From contig DKLU01000242.1 in the NCBI GenBank assembly GCA_002455915.1, positions 1-19,550 of the forward strand: 19,550 bases of DNA. Direction: 5' to 3'. Of the stretch, positions 1 through 7,681 are shown in pieces. Positions within the stretch are counted from its first letter, which is position 1. Each line of letters begins with the position of its first letter. The notes under the pieces are model-generated. The model did no database searches and was not told where the DNA came from. It worked only from the letters and a program-made list of their open reading frames with translations. The translations under genes were made by a program, and so were the position numbers. Origin of the DNA: Chryseobacterium sp. UBA6632. GTDB lineage: Bacteria; Bacteroidota; Bacteroidia; Flavobacteriales; Weeksellaceae.

Positions 1-203
1 GTGTTTTAATGTAAATGTAATTTATTTTTTTTATTTGAATTAAATTTATAAGTGTTTGATAATCTTAGTTTTGTAAAATTTAATTTAAAATATTTTCAAT
101 TTTAAGCTTGAAACATTTAAACATAATTTAGAAATAACTAATTGGCGTAAAAAATTTGTTTTTCCAGATTAGATTAAACTTTTTCAAAAGGTCTAAAAAA
201 TAA

Positions 204-231
204 AAAAAGCGTTGAATAATCAACGCTTTTT
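204..231. terminator. Bidirectional hairpin terminator
   Basis: The perfect inverted repeat AGCGTTGA / TCAACGCT has a 4-base loop and is flanked by an A-run on the left and a T-run on the right, so it can terminate in either direction. It lies beyond the terminator that directly follows gdhA, and may serve as a backup or end a transcript entering from outside the window. Confidence 0.75.
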
Positions 232-284
232 CCTTTCACTTTTTACTTTTATCCCATTTGTAAATCCCGGGAACAGGCTGTATC

Positions 285-313
285 AAAAAAGGTCGGGAGA
301 TTTCCCAACCTTT
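285..313 (-). terminator. Rho-independent terminator of gdhA
   Basis: Read on the minus strand, AAGGTTGGGA pairs with TCCCGACCTT (10-bp stem with one G:T pair, 4-base loop) and runs into a T6 tract. It starts 7 bases after the gdhA stop codon, the classic position for an intrinsic terminator. Confidence 0.8.
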
Positions 314-319
314 GTATTT

Positions 320-1678
320 TTATACGACTCCTTGAGCTAACATTGCTTCTGCAACTTTCACGAATCCGGCGATATTGGCGCCTTTTACGTAGTTTACATA
401 GCCATCTTCCTCTTTTCCGTAGTCTCTGCATGCTTTGTGAATTCCGATCATGATCTCTTTCAATCTTGCGTCAACTTCCTCAGAAGTCCAGTTCAGACGG
501 ATAGAGTTTTGTGTCATTTCAAGACCTGAAGTAGCTACACCACCTGCGTTAGACGCTTTTCCTGGAGAGAATAATACTTTGTTGTCTAGGAAATAGTTGA
601 TGGCATCTAAAGTTGAAGGCATATTTGCAGCTTCAGTTACACAAACACATCCGTTTTCTACCAAGATTTTAGCATCTTCAAGATCAAGCTCATTTTGAGT
701 TGCAGAAGGGATGGCAACATCACACTTCACTTCCCAAGGGCGTTTTCCAGCATGGAATTCTGCAGATGGATATTTTTTAGCATAATCTTCTGCTCTGTTG
801 TTTCCAGAAGCTCTAAGCTCTAATAAATAATCGATTTTTTCACCATCGATACCATCTTTATCGTAAACATATCCGTCTGGTCCAGAAAGTGTTACCACTT
901 TACCGCCAAGCTCAGATACTTTCTTAATAACTCCCCAAGCTACGTTTCCGAAACCTGAAACAGTTACTGTTTTATCTTTGAATGTTTGTCCGATTGTTTT
1001 AAGCATCTGCTCAGCGAAGTAAACAACTCCGTAGCCAGTAGCTTCAGGACGAATTAATGAACCTCCGTACGCCAATCCTTTTCCTGTAAGAACTCCCGTA
1101 AATTCATTTCTGATTTTCTTGTATTGCCCGAATAAATATCCGATTTCTCTTGCTCCAACACCGATATCTCCTGCAGGAACGTCTGTTTCAGGACCTACGT
1201 GCTTGCATAGTTCCGTCATAAAAGCCTGGCAAAAACGCATTACTTCCATATCAGATTTACCTTGCGGATCGAAGTCTGAACCTCCTTTACCACCACCCAT
1301 CGGTAGCGTAGTCAACGAGTTTTTAAACACCTGCTCGAATGCTAAGAATTTAAGAACTGAAAGGTTTACCGTAGGATGGAAACGAATTCCTCCTTTGTAA
1401 GGTCCAATGGCAGAGTTCATCTGAATTCTGAAACCTCTGTTTACCTGGATCTCTCCTTTATCGTCAACCCATGGAACTCTGAAAATAATAATTCTTTCAG
1501 CTTCAGCCATTCTCTCAAGAAGCTTCATGCCGGTATATTCCTTTCTTGTCATGATGAACGGAATTACGGTAACGGCAACTTCTTTTACGGCCTGTAAAAA
1601 TTCCGGTTCGTTCGGGTTTTTTGCCTCAATTTTTGCAATAAACTCTTGTATTTTCTGGTCAATATTATATTGTTCCAT
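320..1678 (-). CDS. gdhA: NADP-type glutamate dehydrogenase
   Basis: Catalyses reductive amination of 2-oxoglutarate with ammonium to glutamate in the cytoplasm, a main entry of nitrogen into metabolism. The 452 residues match the usual length of the hexameric bacterial family (about 445-450). Visible motifs are GPYKGGIRFHP (92-102), the active-site PMGGGKGG (126-133, catalytic lysine 131), PAGDIGVGAREIG (168-180) and the Rossmann-fold GFGNVAWG (242-249). The ATG start gives the normal family N-terminus. The gene stands alone: a terminator follows and a promoter-like TAAATTTG (1705-1712) lies 27 bases before the start. NADP specificity is inferred from overall similarity to the anabolic, GdhA-type enzymes rather than from a proven cofactor-pocket residue. 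Confidence 0.96.
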   Translation of the reverse strand: MEQYNIDQKIQEFIAKIEAKNPNEPEFLQAVKEVAVTVIPFIMTRKEYTGMKLLERMAEAERIIIFRVPWVDDKGEIQVNRGFRIQMNSAIGPYKGGIRFHPTVNLSVLKFLAFEQVFKNSLTTLPMGGGKGGSDFDPQGKSDMEVMRFCQAFMTELCKHVGPETDVPAGDIGVGAREIGYLFGQYKKIRNEFTGVLTGKGLAYGGSLIRPEATGYGVVYFAEQMLKTIGQTFKDKTVTVSGFGNVAWGVIKKVSELGGKVVTLSGPDGYVYDKDGIDGEKIDYLLELRASGNNRAEDYAKKYPSAEFHAGKRPWEVKCDVAIPSATQNELDLEDAKILVENGCVCVTEAANMPSTLDAINYFLDNKVLFSPGKASNAGGVATSGLEMTQNSIRLNWTSEEVDARLKEIMIGIHKACRDYGKEEDGYVNYVKGANIAGFVKVAEAMLAQGVV

Positions 1679-1704
1679 ATATTAGGGTTGAATATTATTG
1701 TCAA

Positions 1705-1712
1705 CAAATTTA
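1705..1712 (-). promoter_or_regulatory. Candidate -7 element for gdhA
   Basis: TAAATTTG on the minus strand matches the Bacteroidota consensus TAnnTTTG and would give a leader of about 20 bases. No TTTG lies at the ideal spacing upstream, and the region is very AT-rich, so chance occurrence is possible. Confidence 0.4.
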
Positions 1713-1868
1713 ATTTTTTTTTCAAAATTCACAATACCTTATTTAAACTTTATTAAAAATTTAATAATAATGTTTCGAAATATTATTAAATTGATAATTT
1801 TTATACAAATTTTATTAAAAATTAAAAGTTATCTCTCAAATAATGCAATATTAAGAAATCGTTAATTG

Positions 1869-2978
1869 TCAAATTGCTGCAAATTGCCTCCCGGAAAATG
1901 ATTTTACTTTCCCCAAAAGTTCCAACTCCAAAATTATCGGTAAAATTTTGTGAGAAGGCATTGAAATTTTCTCCGCCAAATCGTCTAAACTGATCTGAGG
2001 ATTAGATGCAATAGTGGTATATATTAATTTTTGATTTTCAGTGAATTGAATGGTTATTTCGCTTCGAGGAAATAATTCTTCTATTTTATCTTTAGGTTTA
2101 TTAAATCCCAAAGAATCGACTAAATCTTTGATCGTTGAAATGGCAGTCGCTTTATTTTGATAGATCAATTGATTGCAGCCTTGACTATATTTATCCGTTA
2201 TTTTTCCGGGAAGGGCAAAAACTTCTCTGTTATAATTGTTTGCAAACGTTGCTGTGCTGATGGAACCCCCTCCAAATGCAGTTTCTACAACAATGGTTGC
2301 CGGAGAAATGCCTGCCACAATTCTATTTCGTTGAATGAAATTTTCACGATCCGGTTTTTGAGATGAATTGAATTCGGTGAATAAAGCACCTCCGTTTTCG
2401 AGCATTTTTTCTGCCAGTTTTTTATTTTTTGAAGGATAAAAAGTATGGAAGCCATGCGCTAAAACTCCGGTTGTAGGAATTTGATAATGAAGAGATTGTT
2501 CGTGAACCTCTTTGTCGGCTCCCAATGCCAAACCGCTTATAGATATGAAGTTTGAATGTTGTGTTTCTTCAAAAAAATCATCTATGAATTGTTTTCCGTA
2601 AGGCGTAATATTTCTTGTACCTACAATGCTTACCGCGGTTACGGTATCATCAAAATTTCCTTTTTGATAGAGAATTGCGGGTGCATCATCGCATTCTTTA
2701 AGCAAATTCGGAAGATTTCCAAGGTGTCGAAGATTGATTTGGATATTATTCTTTTCGCAAAATTCTAATTCCTTTTCTGCAAATTTCAGATGTTTAGGAT
2801 TTCCGATATCGGAAACGGTTTTTCTGCCGATGCCGTCTACTTTGCTGTATTCTTTTTTAGCATGATCCCAGACTTCTTTTGCACTTTTGAAGGTGTTTAG
2901 AAGTTTATAGAAATTAATATCACCAATAAGATTGCATTCTCGCAAGGCGATGGAATAAAGATGTTCTTCGGAATACAT
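1869..2978 (-). CDS. dprA: DNA-processing protein DprA/Smf
   Basis: DprA binds incoming single-stranded DNA during natural transformation and loads RecA onto it, in the cytoplasm. The 369-residue length is normal. An N-terminal helix-hairpin-helix-like stretch (VDGIGRKTVSDI, about 48-59) precedes the Rossmann-like DprA domain, with SIVGTRNITPYG (117-128), GLALGAD (149-155), the HTFYPSKN segment (178-185) and FIQRNRIVAGIS (214-225). A C-terminal winged-helix region covers about 310-369. The start is the only ATG giving the family N-terminus. It lies downstream of the rhomboid gene on the same strand (36-base gap), with a candidate promoter at that junction. No other competence gene is in the window; dprA is also found in bacteria never shown to be transformable. 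Confidence 0.96.
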   Translation of the reverse strand: MYSEEHLYSIALRECNLIGDINFYKLLNTFKSAKEVWDHAKKEYSKVDGIGRKTVSDIGNPKHLKFAEKELEFCEKNNIQINLRHLGNLPNLLKECDDAPAILYQKGNFDDTVTAVSIVGTRNITPYGKQFIDDFFEETQHSNFISISGLALGADKEVHEQSLHYQIPTTGVLAHGFHTFYPSKNKKLAEKMLENGGALFTEFNSSQKPDRENFIQRNRIVAGISPATIVVETAFGGGSISTATFANNYNREVFALPGKITDKYSQGCNQLIYQNKATAISTIKDLVDSLGFNKPKDKIEELFPRSEITIQFTENQKLIYTTIASNPQISLDDLAEKISMPSHKILPIILELELLGKVKSFSGRQFAAI

Positions 2979-2995
2979 TTGTGTTCTGTTTTTAA

Positions 2996-3029
2996 CAAAT
3001 GTAGCAATTTAGTTTTATTTTCTTCTCAA
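2996..3029 (-). promoter_or_regulatory. Candidate promoter of dprA
   Basis: TACATTTG (2996-3003, minus strand) fits TAnnTTTG, with a TTG 23 bases further upstream (3027-3029). The -33 part lies inside the last codons of the rhomboid gene. It would give dprA an independent, very short leader. The spacing is somewhat long, so confidence is limited. Confidence 0.4.
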
Positions 3030-3782
3030 TTCTTCCAAATGATCCCAAATATCGTCTCGTTTTTTGTAAGGTAATTCCATAAAATCTTCCGGATGATTTT
3101 CCTTGTATTCCTGCCAAAGTTTATCGTCTCTTTCGCTATAATAATTAGGAAATTCCCAGATGTATTTTTTCTTTTTATCACCTACATTTTTAAACATAAA
3201 AGCAAGAATACTTCCCACGACTGCACCCGAAAGGTGAGCCTGCCATGAAATTTTACTTGGTTCCTGTAAATTATAGAAAAGTTCTTCAGGAAACATTCCC
3301 CAAACCAAACTTCCGTAATATAAAACGACAAGTAACGAAATGGTAAGAAGTTTCATATTCCACTTAAAAACACCACTAAAAAAAAGGAAAAAGGCTAAAA
3401 CGTAGACCACGCCACTGGCTCCGATGGTACACGTATACATATATTCTCCGGTATGAATATCAATAGGCGGAAGCATCCAAACCAATAAACCTGTTGCCAG
3501 CCAGCCGAGAATAAATACCTTATTGGCCACTAAAGGATAAAACTGGTAAAGCAGAAACATTAACGCTGCAATCGGGATAGAATTTCCGATGATATGATCT
3601 AAATTTCCGTGTAAAAGGGGAGAAGTGACGATGCCCAGCAAGCCTTCAGGAACTAAAGGAATGATGGCTCCGAAACAACTATCAAAAAAGCCCTGCGTCT
3701 GCAGAAAATACCCGAACCACATCGCTGCTAACATAAGCACCGGGTTGAGGATCGCTTTTTTGGATATTATATTTTTAAACAT
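3015..3782 (-). CDS. Rhomboid family intramembrane serine protease
   Basis: A membrane-embedded serine protease of the rhomboid family, which cleaves other proteins' transmembrane segments; the substrate is unknown. Of the 255 residues, about 12-200 hold several hydrophobic helices. Rhomboid hallmarks are present: HGNLDHIIGN (58-67) on the second conserved helix, the nucleophile motif GASG (121-124, serine 123) and the catalytic histidine in QAHLSGAVVG (181-190, His183). A charged cytosolic tail of about 55 residues follows. The start is the ATG before a basic then hydrophobic segment. It is upstream of dprA on the same strand and may be co-transcribed with it. Both catalytic residues are present, so an active protease is likely. 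Confidence 0.93.
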   Translation of the reverse strand: MFKNIISKKAILNPVLMLAAMWFGYFLQTQGFFDSCFGAIIPLVPEGLLGIVTSPLLHGNLDHIIGNSIPIAALMFLLYQFYPLVANKVFILGWLATGLLVWMLPPIDIHTGEYMYTCTIGASGVVYVLAFFLFFSGVFKWNMKLLTISLLVVLYYGSLVWGMFPEELFYNLQEPSKISWQAHLSGAVVGSILAFMFKNVGDKKKKYIWEFPNYYSERDDKLWQEYKENHPEDFMELPYKKRDDIWDHLEELRRK

Positions 3783-4013
3783 AGTTTATATATTGGCTTA
3801 GAAGATCACAAATCAAAAGCCAATGATAAATTTCGGAAAATTTGGCGATGAATTTCCTTTACGAAATTTTATTTTCAGACAAAAGGTAATGATTTTCATT
3901 AGTTTTAAATTTTTAATCAATATTTTGGCATTCAGATTGACTAAAGTGGCTTGTTTTTAGCTGGTTAAAGAAAAGTTTACTAATAATTTAATATTTACAG
4001 TAGTTGTTCTTTC

Positions 4014-4043
4014 TTTCAAACAAAAATTATATTTATACTTTTG
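4014..4043 (+). promoter_or_regulatory. Candidate promoter of the DUF3078 gene
   Basis: TACTTTTG (4036-4043) fits the Bacteroidota -7 motif, and TTTC (4014-4017) lies 18 bases upstream at about the right place for the TTTG -33 element. A start of transcription near 4050 would give a leader of about 16 bases before the ATG at 4066. Confidence 0.55.
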
Positions 4044-4065
4044 TAATTGATAATCTTTTAGTCTT

Positions 4066-4995
4066 ATGAAGAAGTTTTTATTTATTCTTTCCCTTGCGTT
4101 GGGAATTTTTGCCAGTGCTCAGGTGGTAATCATTGATACCGGATCTGTAAAAATTGATACAATAAAACATTGGTCGGTTTTAGGAAAACAATCAGTAATG
4201 ATTAATCAGGCTGCCTTCTCGAATTGGGTAGGGGGTGGAGCAAACAACGTGGGTTGGCTTGCTGCGATTGATTATAATATCACCTATGAAAACGACAAAG
4301 ATCTTTGGGAAAATATTATCCTTTTAAATTATGGTCAAAATGATACGAAAGGAATTGGGGTAAGAAAAACTCAGGATGTTATCAACGTATCTACCAACTA
4401 CGGTAGAAAAATTGCAAAGAGCTGGTATCTTTCTGCGGGAGCGGGTTTTCAGTCTCAGTTTGCGGTAGGATATGAAGATGGTAACAATCCGGCTGCTAAA
4501 AAACTATCCAATTTTATGGCTCCGGGATATCTGAATCTCGGTCTCGGTATTACGTACAGACCAAATGATAATATTAACGTCTCTTTACGACCTACCAACG
4601 CCAGATGGACGTTTGTATTGGATAAAGACCTTCAAACAGCAGGAAGCTATGGTTTAAAGGCTGACGGAGATACTTCCCTATTGCAGTTCGGTTTCCTGGG
4701 AACGGCTTCCTATAAATTAAAAATCATGGAAAATGTAAACATGACGAATACAGCTTCTGTTTTCTCTAATTATTTGGATCATCCTGATAGATTAGTGCTG
4801 GCATACGGAATGGTGCTGAATTTAAAGGTCAACAGATTCATTTCTTCCAATATTACGGTTGATGTTTTGTACGATCATAATCAGATCCAGAAAACGCAGC
4901 TTAAACAAACGCTTGGCGTTGGTTTAGCCTATACTTTGAACAACGGTGTAAAACGTTCTGATAGAAAAGACAGCCAATGGTGGTTGAAAAAGTAA
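4066..4995 (+). CDS. DUF3078 domain protein, probable outer-membrane beta-barrel
   Basis: Function unknown. The first 18 residues (ending in FASA-Q) form a typical signal peptide, so the protein is exported. The rest of the 309 residues fits the DUF3078 family of Bacteroidota: an early segment with NQAAFSNWVGGGANN (about 47-61), then alternating polar/aromatic stretches, such as repeated YxxNxT-like strands, that suggest a beta-barrel in the outer membrane. The C-terminus ends in WWLKK rather than the classic terminal phenylalanine. It is a single-gene unit with its own promoter candidate and a strong terminator. The family call is by recognition of the N-terminal motif; the barrel prediction is inference. 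Confidence 0.85.
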   Translation: MKKFLFILSLALGIFASAQVVIIDTGSVKIDTIKHWSVLGKQSVMINQAAFSNWVGGGANNVGWLAAIDYNITYENDKDLWENIILLNYGQNDTKGIGVRKTQDVINVSTNYGRKIAKSWYLSAGAGFQSQFAVGYEDGNNPAAKKLSNFMAPGYLNLGLGITYRPNDNINVSLRPTNARWTFVLDKDLQTAGSYGLKADGDTSLLQFGFLGTASYKLKIMENVNMTNTASVFSNYLDHPDRLVLAYGMVLNLKVNRFISSNITVDVLYDHNQIQKTQLKQTLGVGLAYTLNNGVKRSDRKDSQWWLKK

Positions 4996-5057
4996 TTATT
5001 TAAGTATAAGCTCAATAATTTTAAATAGTAAATTGAAAATATTAATATATCAATAGC

Positions 5058-5081
5058 AGCGGACTTTAGTCCGCTTTTTTT
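5058..5081 (+). terminator. Terminator of the DUF3078 gene
   Basis: AGCGGAC and GTCCGCT form a perfect 7-bp GC-rich stem with a TTTA loop, followed by a run of T. It lies about 60 bases after the stop codon. Confidence 0.85.
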
Positions 5082-5094
5082 ATGTGTGGGAATC

Positions 5095-5108
5095 TTGGCT
5101 TTAGCCAA
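5095..5108. repeat. Small palindrome TTGGCT-TT-AGCCAA
   Basis: A 6-bp perfect inverted repeat with a two-base centre. It shares the CTTTAG core with the terminator hairpin just to its left. It has no T-run after it on the plus strand, so it is unlikely to be a plus-strand terminator. Confidence 0.5.
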
Positions 5109-5159
5109 AACTTAAATATTTTCTAAACACAAATAGCACAAATATTTTAATAAATAACA

Positions 5160-5385
5160 CGATTGATTTTTATCACGCTTTTATAAGTGAAACGGCTTTG
5201 TGAAACCAAAAACATTTTAGCAGTAAAAAAAACTCAGTGACCTCTGTGTTCAAAAATTTAAGCTTGTTATCCTATTTTCCGCTATCATTCGCTGAGTAAA
5301 ACGCCTTTGCAAACAAAAAATATCCTCAATCATTTCAAAAAAATCCTAGCGACCTTTAGCGTTAAAAATATCAAGATGGTTGTAA
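5160..5385. repeat. Two degenerate direct copies of a ~110-base unit
   Basis: ACGGCTTTGTG (from 5192) and ACGCCTTTGCA (from 5301) correspond, as do CAGTGACCTCTGTGTT (from 5235) and TAGCGACCTTTAGCGTT (from 5347), at constant offsets of 109-112 bases. Both blocks are followed by AAAAAT and then AAG. The copies are diverged but collinear. Confidence 0.55.
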
Positions 5386-5388
5386 AAA

Positions 5389-5417
5389 CAAAAAGCACCT
5401 CAAAAGAAGTGCTTTTT
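5389..5417 (-). terminator. Terminator of sufD
   Basis: On the minus strand, AGCACTTC pairs with GAGGTGCT (8 bp, one G:T) around a TTTT loop, with an A-run before and a T-run after. It follows the sufD stop codon by about 20 bases and would end the sufC-sufD transcript. Confidence 0.8.
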
Positions 5418-5436
5418 TATTATCAATTATATATTG

Positions 5437-6771
5437 TTAGAACTCTATATCTACTTCAAGTTTCTCTGCCAAAAGCTTTGAAATTTTTTCTTTTAAAGGC
5501 TCAATATCGATATTCTGCATCGCATCGTTTGCGAAAGCGTATAAAAGCAATGCCTGAGCTTCCTTTTTAGAAATACCTCTTGCTCTTAAATAGAATAATG
5601 CATCTTCGTTCAATTGCCCAACTGTACAACCGTGAGAACACTTCACATCGTCTGCAAAAATCTCCAACTGAGGTTTTGTATCAATCGTTGCGCCTTCGCT
5701 TAATAAAACGTTGTTATTTTGCTGATAAGCATTCGTTTTCTGAGCAATTTTATCTACAAATACTTTTCCGTTGAAAACCCCGTGAGATTTTCCACTGAAA
5801 ATACCTTTGTAGTTCTGATAACTTTCACAGTTCGGCTGGTTGTGGTGAACCGCCGTGTGGTGATCTACCAACTGATCTTTCCCGATGATCGTGATTCCGT
5901 TCATGAATGAATTGATATTCGATCCGTTTTGAATGAAATCTAAGTTATTTCTCACCAATTTACCTCCGAAAGAGAATGTATTCACAGTCGTTAAACTGTC
6001 TTTTTCCTGTTTTGCAAAAGTATTATCAATTAAATAAGAAGTATCGTTATCGTTCTGTAATTTATGCCAATCTGCTTTTGCATTGGGATACGTGAAAATT
6101 TCAGTCACAGAATTGGTTAAGACATAAGTATTGTCAAAATTGTGGTGACTTTCAATGATTTCCACTTTTGCACCTTCTTCTACGATTAATAAATTTCTCG
6201 TGTTGTAGAACGTGTTTTCTTCTTGATTTTGAGAAATATAGAAGATGTGAATTGGCTTTTCAATCACAACATTTTTAGGAACTTTCAAAAAGAAACCATA
6301 CTTACAATAAGCCTGATTCAAATTCGTGAAAGCTGATTTGTCTGCAGCAATTGTATTGAAATATTTTTCGAAAATATCTCTGTGTTTCTCGTCATTTAAT
6401 GCATAATTAAATGAAAGAAATTCAACATTTTCAATCGAAACTTTTGATAATTCTTTATGAAGTTTACCGTTCACAAAAGTAATCCAGTCAAAATTTTCTT
6501 CACCTAAATGCAACTGATCCAACTGCTCTTTGGTGATGTTGTGACTTTCTTTCGGGAAAAAATTATATCCTTTTTCAGTAATCTCCTTTAAGTTGGTATA
6601 TTTATATTCTTCGTCTTTTTTGGTAGGAAAACCAACGTTTTCAAATCTTTGAAGAGCAGCTTTTCTATCATCATCCAGAAATCTGTGACGAAGACTCTCC
6701 AAAAATTCGTTATGGTTTTCAATAATCTGTTGTTGTAATGCCATTACTGGTATATCTGTGGTTTGCACCAT
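5437..6771 (-). CDS. sufD: Fe-S cluster assembly scaffold subunit SufD
   Basis: SufD partners SufB and SufC in the SufBC2D scaffold that assembles iron-sulfur clusters in the cytoplasm. The 444 residues fall in the normal range. The C-terminal beta-helix core is recognisable from DHHTAVHHNQPNC (303-315) through KCSHGCTVGQLNEDALFYLR (377-396). Histidine 380 sits where the functional SufD histidine of E. coli (His360) is expected. The N-terminal 150 residues are more variable, as usual. It lies 102 bases after sufC with no promoter motif between them, so sufC-sufD are probably one transcript, ended by a terminator 20 bases beyond the stop. Confidence 0.95.
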   Translation of the reverse strand: MVQTTDIPVMALQQQIIENHNEFLESLRHRFLDDDRKAALQRFENVGFPTKKDEEYKYTNLKEITEKGYNFFPKESHNITKEQLDQLHLGEENFDWITFVNGKLHKELSKVSIENVEFLSFNYALNDEKHRDIFEKYFNTIAADKSAFTNLNQAYCKYGFFLKVPKNVVIEKPIHIFYISQNQEENTFYNTRNLLIVEEGAKVEIIESHHNFDNTYVLTNSVTEIFTYPNAKADWHKLQNDNDTSYLIDNTFAKQEKDSLTTVNTFSFGGKLVRNNLDFIQNGSNINSFMNGITIIGKDQLVDHHTAVHHNQPNCESYQNYKGIFSGKSHGVFNGKVFVDKIAQKTNAYQQNNNVLLSEGATIDTKPQLEIFADDVKCSHGCTVGQLNEDALFYLRARGISKKEAQALLLYAFANDAMQNIDIEPLKEKISKLLAEKLEVDIEF

Positions 6772-6873
6772 TTTTTCTTTTTTGTTTGGCTGAAATCTAT
6801 CATTCCGAAGAACGAAATTTTCAAGGTTGAAATTTAAATAATATCTAAATCTCTGAATATCTTAATTTTGTAA

Positions 6874-7617
6874 TTAATTAAGAAGCCAGTCGTACCCTTT
6901 TTCTTCAAGCTCTAAAGCAAGAGATTTGTCACCAGTTTTGATGATTTTTCCGTTTGCTAAAACGTGAACGAAGTCAGGTTGAATATAATTGAGCAATCTC
7001 TGATAGTGAGTAATCAAAAGAACTGCATTTCCTTCATTTTTAAATGCATTTACACCGTCTGCAACGATTCTTAGAGCATCAATGTCTAATCCAGAATCTG
7101 TTTCATCAAGAATAGCCAATTTCGGATCAAGCATCATCATCTGGAAGATCTCGTTTCTTTTCTTTTCACCTCCCGAAAAACCTTCGTTCAATGATCTTGA
7201 AAGGAAATCTTTTTTAATACCCAATTGCTCAGATTTTTCGCGGATTAAAGCCAACATTTCTTTTGCAGGCATATCTTCCAAACCGTTTGCTTTTCTGTTT
7301 TCGTTCATCGCTGCTTTGATGAAGTTAGTTACAGAAACCCCCGGAATCTCTACCGGATACTGGAAAGATAAGAAAATACCTTTGTGCGCTCTGTCTTCAG
7401 GAGCATCTTCGATGATATCTTCACCTCTGAAAATGATTTCTCCGTCTGTTACTTCATAATCTTCTTTCCCCGCGATTACAGAAGAAAGAGTAGATTTTCC
7501 GGCTCCGTTCGGCCCCATGATAGCATGAACTTCACCCGGTTTTATTTCAAGATTGATTCCTTTTAAAATTTCTGCGCCATCTTCAATTTTGGCGTGCAAG
7601 TTTTTTATCTCTAACAT
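6874..7617 (-). CDS. sufC: Fe-S cluster assembly ATPase SufC
   Basis: The ABC-type ATPase of the SufBC2D complex; ATP binding drives conformational change of the scaffold. It is soluble and cytoplasmic, with no membrane segment. All ABC motifs are intact in 247 residues: Walker A GPNGAGKST (35-43), Q-loop Gln86, signature FSGGEKKR (147-154), Walker B LAILDETDSGLD (167-178, with the DETDSGLD form typical of SufC) and switch His204. The gene is separated from sufB by two unrelated genes, while sufD follows directly. A TAGCTTTG motif just upstream suggests it may be transcribed separately from sufB. Confidence 0.97.
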   Translation of the reverse strand: MLEIKNLHAKIEDGAEILKGINLEIKPGEVHAIMGPNGAGKSTLSSVIAGKEDYEVTDGEIIFRGEDIIEDAPEDRAHKGIFLSFQYPVEIPGVSVTNFIKAAMNENRKANGLEDMPAKEMLALIREKSEQLGIKKDFLSRSLNEGFSGGEKKRNEIFQMMMLDPKLAILDETDSGLDIDALRIVADGVNAFKNEGNAVLLITHYQRLLNYIQPDFVHVLANGKIIKTGDKSLALELEEKGYDWLLN

Positions 7618-7639
7618 TTTAATTTATATAAAATTATCG

Positions 7640-7647
7640 CAAAGCTA
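7640..7647 (-). promoter_or_regulatory. Candidate -7 element for sufC-sufD
   Basis: TAGCTTTG on the minus strand fits TAnnTTTG and lies 23 bases before the sufC start, in the 64-base gap after the subtilisin-like gene. There is no clear -33 element, so this is tentative. Confidence 0.35.
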
Positions 7648-7681
7648 AACCTTCAATGCGTCTATGTTTCACTTCAATTCT

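Larger units (their letters stand above)
1..319. other. AT-rich intergenic stretch left of gdhA
   Basis: No convincing coding frame is visible here. The first 200 bases are extremely AT-rich and show no recognisable gene end or RNA gene. The right part holds two hairpins, listed separately as terminators. A TAGTTTTG at 66-73 matches the Bacteroidota -7 motif on the plus strand, but it has no TTG at a suitable distance and no plus-strand gene follows, so it is probably chance. Confidence 0.6.
4996..5436. other. Repeat-rich non-coding stretch between DUF3078 gene and sufD
   Basis: No credible gene is present. From left to right it holds the terminator of the DUF3078 gene, a second small palindrome, two degenerate copies of a roughly 110-base direct repeat, and the terminator of sufD. 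Short open frames here lack any recognisable protein character. Confidence 0.7.

Noticed and set aside
1..200. Possible replication origin or attachment site in the very AT-rich left end
   Set aside because: No DnaA-box-like cluster, iterons, tRNA end or direct repeats were seen; AT-richness alone is normal for flavobacterial gaps.
5307..5570. Plus-strand open frame of 87 codons after the repeat region
   Set aside because: It begins in degenerate repeats, crosses the sufD terminator and continues antisense to sufD; its protein looks random.
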